Below are positions 37,301 through 47,184 of a DNA stretch of 64,000 nt, piece by piece. Numbering within the stretch: position 1 is the first letter of the stretch; every line of letters begins with the position of its first letter. The notes beneath the pieces are model-generated. The model made no database searches. It was not told the DNA's origin and worked only from the letters and a program-made list of their open reading frames with translations. The position numbers and the translations under genes were made by a program. The DNA is from Aselliscus stoliczkanus (taxonomy: Eukaryota; Chordata; Mammalia; Chiroptera; Hipposideridae). Location of the stretch: NCBI GenBank assembly GCA_033961575.1, contig CM066731.1, positions 63,450,001-63,514,000 on the forward strand, read 5' to 3'.

Positions 37301-40300
37301 TGAGATGACCAACCAAATGGCTCTTAACAGCAAAGGATGGAGGAAAATCGTTCCAAACAAAAGGGAAAACCTCCAAGGAATTGCAAGCACTCCTAATCAA
37401 TCTTTATTTTGTGATTTATGTCATTTAATCACAATTAAATTACATGCTAATTTAATCACAATTAAATTACATGCTCATGTTAGCATAGCATTTAATGTTT
37501 ATTAGATCTGTAAATGTTTTTGCATATCTTTGCATTATATTCTTAAATTTTGCCTCATTTTTAGGAGGCAAGGTCAGATTTTAAGCCTTTACAACTAAAT
37601 TATCTGTGAAAGTATCTTATCTGTTTAGAGGGAATACAGAATGTCGAATGTGAATAGAAGCTAAGGAAGTATATGGTGTTTAGTTTTTCCAACAAAAGAT
37701 AATAATATGGTACGTATTAACTAGGCATTCCATAGAATGTTAAGTAAATGCACATGTGCCTTTCTCTTTTCTGTTGCTGTTTTTGTAGGGAATAGCATTA
37801 ATATCATTTCAAATAAATGCCACAGTACTCAGAGATATTTGGCAGACGTCCATCAAGCATCCAGAAATTTACATATTAATTTAAATGCTTAGAAAATTAC
37901 AACTTTAGTCTATAAACTTATATAAGTTGTTAAAATTCTTTTACAAGGTTACATTGGCAACATTCATTGCAATTTTGAGCTTCTGCAGAGAAAAGAATAG
38001 ATCGTATTGGGCCACTCCCCTACAACCCCAAACTTTTTGGTTGACATTTCCTATTGTTATTAAAGTTATCAGTGCTTGCTATTTTCAAACCTCAAAGACC
38101 TCTCATCACATTAATAAATTTAAATATCACTGTAGATTGAAGGGGTAAATAACCTATCCATGTTTTCCAGGGAGTGGTAACCAAGAAGGTAAGAAAGAAA
38201 CAGCAAAAGCAGATCTGAACTTTATCAATAGATGTGATTGAAGTTTTCCTACTCAAGCTGGACCTTCCCCTCTCTACAGATGTGAGTCCTGCTTGAGAAC
38301 CAAAAGGCAGGAAAGAGTACAGAATTCTCTGACTTATCCTGTCGTGGACATCACAGGGACAGCCTATGGTGTCTTCCACAGGGAGGCCCAGTGACCCGTT
38401 CTCTCTGTGTGGGACCTGGCCACTGTCCATGAGGCTCTCCAGAATCTTCCCTCAGGGATACAGAGACAGGCAGAAACCCCTCCCATCAGTTCCCTAAAAG
38501 TAAACACCACAGAGAGAAAAACTATCTTCTCCAAGATTTTAATTGTGACACGGGTACATAGAAACAGCTGAAAAATGTAGACATCGGTTGTCTTCCTATC
38601 AGGGTCCCTCATCATATCTAACAAAGTATGCTCATGTAAGATATTTCTTAGCATGAACTTTCTGGTTTTTCTTCTTGACATACACAATATTGAGTTTTTA
38701 AATATATGAATGAGTATAAAGATGGGATTATATATGGTAAAGTATTTCTTAAGTTCTTAACTGCCTCAAATATTTGTAATAATTTTGAAAAGACTCTAGT
38801 TTTACTCTCTGTGGTATGAAAATGGCTTGAACAGTGCAAGTTATAGACCAGTATGTCATGAATCTTCCTGGCTGTGATGCTGGGACTTCTCAGGTATATT
38901 AAATCCTGAGAAGGTGAAGATCATAGGTACCCTAGAGATGACCTCATCCGATCTTATTTTACAGCTGAGTTAGCTGTGAGATAGAGAGAATAACTGACAC
39001 GCCCACCATCACAGATGGTCTTAGCAGCAGAATTAGGGTCAGAGCACAAGCCTTTTTATTTTTAGGTCAATGTTATTTGTGCCATGCTGTGCTGATACAC
39101 TGATCAGAACAAGGCTCTAAGAAGGTGTTGATCTAGTTGCACATTGTATTTCAATATGTAAATAATACTTAGATGTCTTTTTTTTTCTCGATTGACTATA
39201 ATTTAGAACCTTCAGGGGATATAATTTGTTGATGCTATTCCATCTGGAATTCCTTTGTGAATTGTGATGTTTTGTATTTGATGAACTGTAACTCATGTGT
39301 CATAAATCCATATTTCATTTAAAAACATCAGAAGAATAAATAATAAATTCACTACCAGCTAAACAAAACGCTTTTAAAAGTTACTTTCAGTCCTTATGAT
39401 TCTATGGTTTTCATTATAAATGTATTTTTTTGTATTGTTGGTATACTTTACCCAGACTTTTACAAACAAAAGTTTGAAGTAATAATTCATAAAATTTATG
39501 TCAAGTTTACTTTATTGAGTTGTGAATTAGCTATGAAAAAAGTAGTACAAAATCCTTTTTCATAATTGTAAAAGAGCATGATAGCAATCCAGAGAAAAAC
39601 AAACACATAAATAGACACTATGAATGTGGGTTATCCATTTTTTTTTTTTTAAGATTTTTTATTGGGGAATTGGGGGAGAGGAACAGCATTGGGGAACCGG
39701 GGAAGGGAAACAGACAAGTTTCTGTAATTTTGTTCTTCATCATTGTGCTCTTCTCGGGTGAGGCAGATCGGTTGTTGGCCTCCGGACGACCGCTCATAGT
39801 GGCTCTTGGCAGCTCACTCCAGCTGCCAGCTGCTCACACTGGCTGCCGGCCACTCACTGTAGCCTATGGTAGCCCACTGCAGCAGGGGCTGTAGCTATGC
39901 CGTCCCAGGGACTCACAGCAGCCCAGCTCCAGGTGGAGCAGTTGGTTGTTCACCATCTTAGCTGTAGAGGGCAGTGTCACTGGCCCTCATATGTGGGATC
40001 CGAAATGGGCCAACTGTGTCCCAAGCCAGCTCTTAACCAACACGCCACTCAGCCGGCCCGTGGGTTATCCATTTTTGATACTGAATTTGACATTACTTAG
40101 TTACTAAAATGGTGTTTTGTAGTGTTTTGTCACATTTAATTTAATCCACAAAATGGGCAGATTATAATTTACAGTGTGCTTTGCTATATAGCTCCTTCAG
40201 TAATTTTCTTTGTACATGGGCAAAGGCGACGTGGCCATTGTCACCACAGAATGACTCTGGATCCTTTCTAAATAACTCTAATTATATAGAACCTTTGTGA

Positions 40301-43300
40301 GTGATCAATTTATGGAATATGACTTTGGTTTCCTAATTTAAAACAACTTAGCAGTAAATAAATCTCTTTTTTGAGGGTGGCTGCCATGGCCTCCTAGAGT
40401 GAAATAGTTTCTTGAAGAGTTCATCTATTATTTTTTTTCCTTATTTTATTCAAAGGCACTGAATTAATTTCCTTTCACTTAAATACATTGTTATATTAAA
40501 TACATCTATGTGTCCAATCACCTTGAGGAAAACTACACATTTTCAGTGTATGTCCCAGCAGCACCATTAGTTTGCATAGTGAACTCATGGCTTTTGACCC
40601 TAATGTAGGTGAGTCCTACTTAGCTCCACGAAACCTGGTGGAGGAGAAAGTCACCAAAAGAATGATATGCAGATAGGGAAAGTATGACAAGTAGCAAAAC
40701 AAAGATTAATAGAAGGACATCGACATGTGTTTATATCTACATGCGTTTATATATGGAGCTCCAAGCAAACCTGAGTAATTATAAAACTGTCACTTCTTTC
40801 TTCATAGAAGGTCTTACCTTCCAAAATGTACTACTGTCCACTGTGTAATCACAATTTGAACATTTTTTTGTCAAATAGAATAATATACAATTACTTAAAT
40901 AATTTAGGAAATAATATCATGATATTTAACTATAAAACTCAATTAAAATTATTTTTTACAACCGATCAGTACGTCAGTGAATTATATTTTCACTAGGGCG
41001 AAATTTTAAAAGCATTTTTTTCTAATCTTAGGTACAAGAATTAAAGATCTTCTCTACTTTGTGTTTTGTACCTCGCATCTTGCTAGAAAACAGATTATCA
41101 TGTTAGAGTTGATTTATTGTTGGCAGGCCCACAAATACTCAAGTTGATTTCCCCATTCAGCTTGGGAGATGAGAATGTCAATCCATATGGTAACTAATAT
41201 AAATATAAACTAAATCTAAGGCTGGTTCAAATTTTATCCCACAATTTTTTCAATTATGCAAAATATATTATAAAACAGTAGCACCATTGTCAATTTAAAC
41301 CACTTACTTTCAAGAACTATCACTATTTTTCTTATTTAATTGAATCATAATGTACTATATTCTTTTTTTTAAATTTTTTTTAGCTGAGTCATCCTGTCAC
41401 CTGTTGGCAGCTCAACGGCAACTCAGCTCAGGCTGGGCATCGAGCCGCATTTGCTCAGAGCTTAGCTTGCACTCTAGAGTGAGCTCTTAACCAACTGAGC
41501 CACTCGGCTGGCCCTGTTCTATATTCTTAAGCAGGCTTCTGTAGCGTCATCAAGTTACTTTTTATCATAGTTTGTTTCCAGTTCATACCAACTAAAATTT
41601 AACTCTCATATTATTATTATTATGACCAAAGATTCAAATGATATAAAATATGAAGACTCCGTGGGATTGATTGTACTATAATATAGTTTGACCCTTAAGT
41701 GTTGCAGTATAATATTAAACATTATTCATTTTGATAAATTGATTTAAGTATCAGCTTTTAAGCTATATTAATAGCATGGCTCCTTCTTGTTGTAAAGATG
41801 ACCTCTAGGGAAATCAGTTGACTTTGGTGGATTTACATTTCTGTGGTATGAAGTGTCATCAGGTTACATCTAGATACGGCACTATTTTTGTTAACCTATC
41901 CTTTACCAAAGGCGATTTCTGGACCTTGGAACTAGATGACATTGTAAAATCAATAAGTTTTTTCTGTGGTACAATCATTTTGCATTATAAAACTGAATAT
42001 CATTAGTCTCCATTTGCTTTCTTTTAGTTAAAATAGTCTCAGGAAACAGAATTGAAAGAACTTTAGTAAACAGGAGCACCATTTCTTTCCTCTTATTTTG
42101 TGTTTCTTACTAGCAAACCTGGTAAAGTTGAAGGCTTTTCTCCCTTCACAGGTTTGGGATGAAAATCTCGCAAAATCTGCAGAGGCTTGGGCAGCTACGT
42201 GCATATGGGACCATGGACCTTCTTACTTACTGAGATTTTTGGGCCAAAATCTATCTGTACGAACTGGAAGGTAAGAAGCAGTTTCACTGATACCATTTAT
42301 CCACACAACTTCAAGACCAAGGGGGATTGCCACCAATTTCAAGTAGTCTCAGCAACTATTTATTGAGTGTTTATATCAGACATGGATGCATGGCCTGTGA
42401 CTGTTTCAGATGTCTTTGAGGTTAAATGGGCCTAATAAGACCAGTTTCCCCTCTCACTTTGGAGCACTTTCCCTTAGCTTGTACTCTTTGCTTATGCCAC
42501 AGAATCTCTAAAAGGATTAGGCATGTCCTGTATCCTGTCTCCTGTTTCTTCCACCTCAGGAAAACCCCTTGACTGTGGCAGAAACCATTCTCATGTATAT
42601 GCGCCTTTCTCACCTTGCATATACCAACATGTGTGCATGTTATACACATTATACATGTGCAAGAATACACCACTATGGGAAAGCTGCTCCCACTGATAGG
42701 ATGGTTTTCCTACCGCTATGGAATGTCATCATCCAACATTCCCAAGACCCATTCTCTTCCATTATAGGGGAGGAAAAACAGGTGTGTTATTATTAAAATT
42801 CAAATGATAAACGTGTAAGGAAGAAAAAAAAACCCACACTGAGTTCTAGTATTGTAACTACTTTTATATATCTAACTCTTAATCATGTATAAGGGTCTGA
42901 TGGAAGACATTTTTGACACAGATAGACCAAGATGAAGATGATTCCTGAAATATTGTCTTATTGGAAAAGTCATGTAATATTTTTTCTATGTTTTTCATTG
43001 CAAAAATGCATCATGACTTTTCCAACAACCCAATATTTGCAGTTCTATTTTTGAAACAACCAGACACATACTTAAACAACTATAGGGTCACTTGCTCCAG
43101 TGCTCAGCCTTTTTATGTTGGCCTACTTGGAGGAATAGAGGTTTCTACTAGGTGGTGGTGGTAATTGTGAGGGGTGGGTATGCTCTTGACTCATGAATAA
43201 TCCGTAACAGAACAATTAACTTACAATCTATCATGAGTCCACTCTATATGACCACTGCTATATCACTGTTCCTCTCATGGTTTTTCTTCACATCTAGATA

Positions 43301-46300
43301 TCGCTCTATTCTCCAGTTGGTCAAGCCATGGTATGATGAAGTGAAAGACTATGCTTTTCCATATCCCCAGGACTGCAACCCCAGATGCCCTATGAGATGT
43401 TTTGGCCCCATGTGCACACATTACACACAGGTTATTTCAACTGCCTTGTTAATTTTTGATTCATACTTTAAAAAAAGGCTCTTAACTATTTTGGTGACCA
43501 TGCATTTCTTAGCTCTGACTTCAATAATGGTACGCTGGTTTATTTTCACAGATGGTTTGGGCCACCTCCAATCGGATAGGATGTGCGATTCATACTTGCC
43601 AAAACATGAATGTGTGGGGAGCTGTATGGCGACGTGCAGTTTACTTGGTATGCAACTATGCCCCAAAGTAAGTACTAGGTGGCATTCTACTTCTAGGAAC
43701 CTTTAATGGTGTTAAACATCTTCAGCCTGATAGGTGTTTTAAAATGAGTAAGACTTAACTACAATGGCCTGTAGTCTTGAAATCTTCCATCACTGCCATC
43801 TACATGAAAAATGCTGAGCTGAAAGATTTCTTTTCACAAGGAAAGGGATTCTAGGCTAAAATTATAGGCCAAACAATCTGAGAATGGAGCTTCACTAAAT
43901 TCCCCTCCATGTCTTTCTCTTGTCATCGTAATTGTAAATAAACACCGTACTTCCAGGCATTGGATAGCTATAAAAAAGGGCATCAGAAAAGAATCTTCTA
44001 GGAGCTTTATCAACACCACAATATACTCATCCCTCAGTACTGGAATGTCGGCTTTCCTTTTTCACTAGGAAAGCAAAACAAGCCCTTCTTCCTTAAGAGT
44101 ATAATTTAAAATTATAGTTTATTAAATCCATAGATGGCTAAGGAGGCATTCATTACCAGAAGGGAAAATTTACATGCTATGGCTTCTTATAAATTGTGGC
44201 TTTTCTATGATTTAAATTTCAGTATTAAAAATTATTCAGTAATTTCATCCTCTGGCATACATAAAAAAGTATTGTGAAAATTGATTAAAAATAATAAAAT
44301 ATGGCCATTATTTATGAACACTTTTTACAGTATGAGAATAAATAAGCATGTGTTAACATTTGGTAAAATGCCTTCTTGATAACAAGAACTCTTTAGATGA
44401 TAAAAGGTTGCAGTATTTATTCATGAGCCTGTTTCTATTTGGAGTAAATACCAAAATGTGCAAAGGATTTATGACATTCTTGGTGGCTTCCAAAGTAAGT
44501 CCCAAACAAAGATTTTCTCCAGCATTGCCAGTATGGGGAGGGAATGAGAAAATGTTTCACAAACAACTGCATTACTCATTTATATGGTAGTATGCCAGTG
44601 TTTTTGCAAAGTTAGAAAATAGTGATTTCCCGATGGTGCCCTCTTCACAATTATTATAACAGTAAGATTTGGAAAGTAGAATGTGTTTGCATTATGAAAA
44701 GCATTAAGCTGCATTTGTTTGACATTTTCAGTTTCACACCTTATCTTTTCCCCTTAAGCTTTTACCCTTTTTCCTGTCATAAATAGGCCAAGTATTACCC
44801 ATATGGTGAACGAGATTTTCTTTTCATTCATTTAGCTTTTCTGCTTTTGGCCAATGACTAGAATTTTCTAATACCATTGATGAAAGAGTTGACTGTTTTA
44901 TGGGTCCAAGAGATTAAGATATTGTACTAATATGCTATACTTGTTGTAATAAGAATCATTATTTTGAAACCTAGGCAATGAGGAAAGTTTGGAAATCCTG
45001 ACTTATATTTGAATATGATTCTTCCAATGCCAGTATGAAGTTATCTTAAGCAGAGCTGTTTTTCAAGGGAGGAAAAAGGGGGGGGGGGAAAGACAGAGAC
45101 AGGGATGGAGAATTTAATTACATGAAATAGGACATAAAAATAAGAGAATTAATAAGTTTATAAATTGACTGACTTACTATTGAATATAATTATCCTATAT
45201 TCAATAAAAACCTGTAATTTATGTAAAAGTTTATAATTTTTACAAGTAATAAAATTGTGTTTCTAAGTTTGTTTCCGAAAATATGTGCTGTATAATTTCA
45301 AAAAGCTATATAGAATAGAAAAATGTGAAATTAGAATAGCACAGGCTGGGTTCATGTACTTTTATAGCTTTGGGTAAAGATATATAGAGAAATAAGATTA
45401 TGGATATAGAATGGGAGAGATCAGGATAAAGGAGTGAACTATACTCATAAAAGAATGGGTCTCCATGAATGTTTCCGAGCAAGCTGGTGACATTATCAAA
45501 ATTTTGCTTGAGTAAGCTTATCTGGGGCACAGGCTGTAGAATAAACCAAATGGAGATGGACGGTCTTAGAATCTCATCTCCTTTTGTAATATGAGTAGTT
45601 AGTCAGCATGTTTTTCATGTTTATAGATACATTTTCTTTTATAGATATTTATAGACTAAAGTCTGAGTTTTTAACTGACTGATTTAAGCAGACATTTTCA
45701 TGCCTTATAGATACACTTTCTACGTCATTGCTTGGTCTTATTTAGGTCTTAAAGAAGATGAGAACCACCTGTGTCATATTTTAGCTTCTGATCTATTGTC
45801 TTATCTTCAACTCTGACTTTTTATTATTAATGCCAAAATTTCTCCTGACCATTTAATTTCCTTCATAGTGTTAGCTATATTGCTATTTCTTAGTATTTCA
45901 GTTACTAATCACAATATTACTGAAAATATATTTATTACCTTCTTCGTGATTAAAGGAGCCAAATAATAGTAAGTCATGTGGGCTGTTTTTAACTATCCTA
46001 ATGGTGAATTGGTACATTATTTTGATCATGGTCATCAATATAGATAAAGAAAAGTATTGAGAACATAGAGTAACTCAGTTGAAAGTATTCATTATAAAAA
46101 AATGAGTAGCACTACTGAAAAAAAAAAAGTGTATGAGTTTACATATTGGAAAAGGTTTGGAATCACATTTAATTGCTCCTAGGAGCCATTCTTCTCTTAC
46201 TATGAGAATAGAGCTTTCCAGGTATCATGTTATAAGTACTGAGAATCTAAAATATTTTACAACTCTAGAAACAAATCTTGTGCATATTTATGACCTATTT

Positions 46301-46883
46301 TTTTGTGCTTCTGACAATTTCCTGCTCATTTAGCACTTCTAAGCTTAGAGATATATGTATGTGTATAGATGAGTCTTGAAGAAGTGATTGTGGCCCGACT
46401 GTGTGCTAGACGGTGGCTATGGGAAGGAGGCAGACAGGTGACTGGAATGAACATCCACCCTAGTGTCAGATGACTAACTGTGTCACTATTCATCATGGTG
46501 CCTCACTTCTTATCTATAAATTGAGATAGTATTAGAGAGAAAATATTGAAAAAGATATATAGGATAAGTTACTGTAGAAATAAGAAACTGATATAACTTT
46601 CAGTGCCTTTTGAAAATGACAAACTTTTCAAAAAAATCATTATATGTCAATACATATGGTTATGTGCTTATGGACAATCAAATTTCTTTAAATGGGCAAG
46701 TAACATTAATGCTATCTTTTTCTTTTTTTTCCCTTTTTTCTTTCTAGGGGCAACTGGATTGGAGAAGCACCATATAAAGTAGGGGTGCCATGTTCGGCTT
46801 GTCCTCCAAGTTATGGGGGGGCTTGTACTGACAACCTTTGTTTTCCAGGAGTAACGTCAAACTACCTATACTGGTTTAAATAA
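18114..46883 (+). CDS. PI15: PI15, peptidase inhibitor 15 (complete, five coding exons joined)
   Basis: Joined exons 18114-18386, 42152-42270, 43298-43430, 43552-43667 and 46748-46883 encode 258 residues, the length I know for mammalian PI15. The product is a secreted CAP-superfamily glycoprotein; the human protein is described as a weak trypsin inhibitor. Visible parts: a hydrophobic signal peptide (about residues 1-20), a propeptide with sequons at N26 and N36, a furin-type RRKR site at residues 57-60 so the mature chain should start at Tyr61, and a CAP domain from about 65 to 215. CAP motifs include His74 in the YHNQVR segment, Glu145, and His172 in the THYTQMVW signature. A sequon lies at N124. 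The cysteine-rich C-terminal tail ends in YWFK. Gln123 stands where many CAP proteins have Glu, which I recall as normal for PI15. All junctions are GT-AG and the frame stays open, so the gene looks functional. In human the neighbour is the related CRISPLD1, which is not in this window. Confidence 0.97.
19455..19715 (+). mobile_element. MIR SINE
   Basis: Landmarks in order: GATTAAGAATTTGAGCTGTG, GGGTTTGCACCCCGGTCC, AAGCTAAGTGAATGAATGC, ATCATGAGGAACGCATGAG, then TCAATAAACAT near the 3' end. Confidence 0.75.
19990..20165 (+). mobile_element. MIR SINE fragment
   Basis: The MIR core is seen as TTGTGGACTTGCATAAGTTC and CCCTTATCTGTAAAGTGGG, followed by AATGATAACTTGCATAA. Confidence 0.65.
20340..20465 (-). 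mobile_element. MIR SINE fragment
   Basis: Reverse-complement MIR words: CATTTTACAAATGAAATCAC and CAGGCCCAGAGAGGTTAATC. Confidence 0.65.
21646..21758 (-). mobile_element. Short-form tRNA-SINE
   Basis: Reverse-oriented: T-rich tail, AGGGCAGTGTCACTGGCCC, then the tRNA head ending ACCATTCGGCTAGA. A perfect 16-bp duplication CTCTGAACCTTTTCTT flanks it (21630-21645 and 21759-21774). The head equals that of the long elements, but the tail follows immediately where they continue into a 300-bp body. Confidence 0.9.
22168..22528. mobile_element. Tigger/MER2-like non-autonomous DNA transposon
   Basis: Flanked by TA. The left end CAGTTGGCCCTC and right end GAGGGACAACTA are inverted repeats. Inside are the phrases AACAACTGCGGATCAAAA, GGTATTATAAGTATACTAGA and GAGCATCTGTGGATTTTAG, familiar from mammalian pogo-class elements. 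The exact subfamily is not certain. Confidence 0.8.
23818..23856. repeat. (GAAT)n tetranucleotide repeat
   Basis: About nine GAAT units with one AATT interruption. Confidence 0.95.
25202..25325 (+). mobile_element. Very short 5'-truncated L1 3' end
   Basis: About 124 bp matching the L1 3' end at 60.28-60.4 kb (GGGTACTAGACTAATTGGGA, GCCACTATGCTGTATACC, GAATGTCAACTGTAATTGAA). A 12-bp duplication AAAATCAATGTG flanks it (25190-25201 and 25326-25337), a clear retrotransposition scar in PI15 intron 2. Confidence 0.85.
27390..27530 (-). mobile_element. MIR SINE fragment
   Basis: Reverse MIR words: CACTATCTCATTTGTTCTTC, CCCTCATTTAGGGACAGGAA and TGCACCAAGGTCCCAGAGC. Confidence 0.65.
29000..29110. 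mobile_element. MER5A-like hAT-Charlie fragment
   Basis: GATTCAGTAGGTCTAGGG, then CAGATGTTTCCCTGGAGATC. Diverged and partial. Confidence 0.5.
29530..29655 (+). mobile_element. L2 LINE 3' end
   Basis: Words typical of the L2 terminus: GGCAGTGTCCATGTCAGTCT, CAGCACCCAGTGAATCCC and AATAAATATTCATTTACTGG. Confidence 0.65.
30470..30614. repeat. (TA)n repeat interrupted four times by AAGGCTTTATA
   Basis: AAGGCTTTATA occurs at about 30470, 30510, 30539 and 30562, each followed by a TA run of different length. This is a tandem repeat whose unit is AAGGCTT plus variable TA. Confidence 0.9.
30615..33017 (+). other. PI15: PI15 intron 2, no exon seen; old repeat text and GA microsatellite
   Basis: About 30.95-31.6 kb resembles an ancient mammalian interspersed repeat (GACTGGATGAGATTATGTAG) split by the GA run at 31261. 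From 31.65 to 33.0 kb I see only AT-rich DNA. Confidence 0.45.
31261..31310. repeat. (GA)n microsatellite
   Basis: Twenty-five uninterrupted GA units inside old repeat text. Confidence 0.97.
33768..34373 (-). pseudogene. L1 ORF2 endonuclease remnant, copy B
   Basis: Carries the same deletion after CICCLQ and the same end after KKIEVIS as copy A. It retains about seven residues (around MDRSFTQK) that copy A lost near GDFNTPLS. Readable parts are [38 protein letters not shown] and [14 protein letters not shown]. No RT domain follows. Confidence 0.85.
34565..35284 (-). pseudogene. L1 ORF1, copy B, broken
   Basis: 720 bases from the ATG equivalent at 35284 to the TAA at 34565-34567, the same stop as in copy A. 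Codon 2 is TAA and a further TAG replaces the Gln codon after QARREW. Between them 215 codons stay open: coiled coil (about codons 15-110), RRM-like region ([20 protein letters not shown]) and the C-terminal segment [20 protein letters not shown]. The frame is intact apart from nonsense changes. Confidence 0.85.
36735..36780. repeat. A/C-rich simple repeat with (AAC)n core
   Basis: AAAACAACCC then about six CAA units and AAAACAAAAGC. Confidence 0.9.
37423..37476. repeat. 27-bp tandem duplication
   Basis: TTTAATCACAATTAAATTAC followed by ATGCT occurs at 37424 and 37451, without mismatch over most of the unit. Confidence 0.9.
38925..39060 (-). mobile_element. MIR SINE fragment
   Basis: Reverse MIR-like words: CTTATTTTACAGCTGAGTTA, then AGCAGCAGAATTAGGGTCAG. 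Diverged. Confidence 0.5.
39643..40059 (-). mobile_element. Long-form tRNA-SINE in PI15 intron 2
   Basis: Poly-T (tail), then TTTTTTATTGGGGAATTGGG, the GC-rich body with repeated CACTGGCTGCCGGCCACTC-type units, GGCAGTGTCACTGGCCC and the head ending CACTCAGCCGGCCC. A perfect 17-bp duplication GTGGGTTATCCATTTTT is at 39626-39642 and 40060-40076. Same family as 8790-9240. Confidence 0.92.
41365..41518 (-). mobile_element. tRNA-derived SINE, second subfamily
   Basis: T-rich tail, then a body with GGCAGCTCAACGGCAACTC and the head GCTCTTAACCAACTGAGCC ending CTCGGCTGGCCC. A 10-bp duplication CTATATTCTT flanks it (41355-41364, 41519-41528). The body is unlike the long-form SINE. Confidence 0.85.
42152..42270 (+). 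CDS. PI15: PI15 exon 3 (codons 92-131)
   Basis: The acceptor CCTTCACAG ends at 42151 and the donor GTAAGA starts at 42271. The 119 bases begin [14 protein letters not shown] and end in SVRTG plus two bases of an Arg codon (phase 2). It holds Cys108, Gln123 and the N124 glycosylation sequon. It follows a 23.8-kb intron. Confidence 0.96.
42951..43035. mobile_element. 85-bp mariner-like MITE in PI15 intron 3
   Basis: TA-flanked; the arms TTGGAAAAGTCATG (left) and CATGACTTTTCCAA (right) are perfect inverse complements, and the inner TTTTTTCTATG/CAT-rich parts pair largely too. The right terminus CAACAACCCAA matches the 13498 copy. It lies on the transcribed strand of PI15 intron 3. Confidence 0.88.
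43298..43430 (+). CDS. PI15: PI15 exon 4 (codons 131-175)
   Basis: The acceptor CATCTAG ends at 43297; the donor is GTTATT at 43431, a weak GT site. The 133 bases finish Arg131 and read [20 protein letters not shown] through to THYTQ. Glu145, His172 and Cys157/161/165/170 are here. The frame returns to phase 0. The following intron is only 121 bp. Confidence 0.95.
43552..43667 (+). CDS. PI15: PI15 exon 5 (codons 176-214)
   Basis: The acceptor TATTTTCACAG ends at 43551 and the donor GTAAGT starts at 43668. The 116 bases read [16 protein letters not shown] to VCNYAP plus two bases of a Lys codon. This completes the CAP signature (TQMVWATS) across the exon 4/5 junction and includes the CNYAP signature. 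Confidence 0.96.
43668..46747 (+). other. PI15: PI15 intron 5; no gene seen
   Basis: 3.08 kb of AT-rich DNA with a G11 run at 45078-45088 and no repeat family I recognise. No alternative exon is evident. Confidence 0.5.
45078..45088. repeat. G11 run
   Basis: Eleven consecutive G in purine-rich context; a likely site of length variation. Confidence 0.95.
46748..46883 (+). CDS. PI15: PI15 exon 6 (last coding exon, codons 214-258 and stop)
   Basis: The acceptor is a long T/C tract ending TTTCTAG at 46747. The first G completes Lys214, then the frame reads [15 protein letters not shown] to SNYLYWFK with TAA at 46881-46883. It contributes the C-terminal cysteine cluster typical of PI15/CRISPLD proteins. 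Exon 6 continues into the 3' UTR. Confidence 0.96.
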
Positions 46884-47178
46884 GCTTATGTTTGCTTCCA
46901 GAAAACAGAATGGTTTCTGGGAATCATAGGTCTATATATATATTGAGTTTTGCACATATTATACATGTTTTATAATAATCTTGTTTTCCTTTTATTATTA
47001 ATTGTATAAATTAGTGTTTGTTTAGTATGTTTGTTTAATCTTTTGAGGTAATCAAAATATCCATTTCTATTTTCTTACCTCTAAGCCTAAATTAAAATAT
47101 TGTATATGTAGTATTGACATAGTTGATGCATCCAATTCCAAAACATTTTTCCAAAAGAGTTATGTTTTTTTCCTAAGG

Positions 47179-47184
47179 AATAAA
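47179..47184 (+). promoter_or_regulatory. PI15: Candidate proximal poly(A) signal AATAAA
   Basis: This is the first AATAAA after the PI15 stop, about 300 bp downstream, followed by a T/G-rich stretch. Its use is not shown. Confidence 0.35.

Larger units (their letters stand above)
36335..42151 (+). other. PI15: PI15 intron 2, last part; no exon seen
   Basis: AT-rich. Contains an AAC-rich simple repeat at 36735-36780, a 27-bp tandem duplication at 37423, a MIR at 38.93 kb, a long SINE at 39.64 kb and another SINE at 41.37 kb. The block 36.84-37.3 kb has balanced composition and no repeat I recognise. No splice-flanked coding segment is evident. Confidence 0.45.

Noticed and set aside
37423..37476. 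CRISPR-like direct repeats
   Set aside because: Only two adjacent 27-bp units without spacers, in a mammalian intron.
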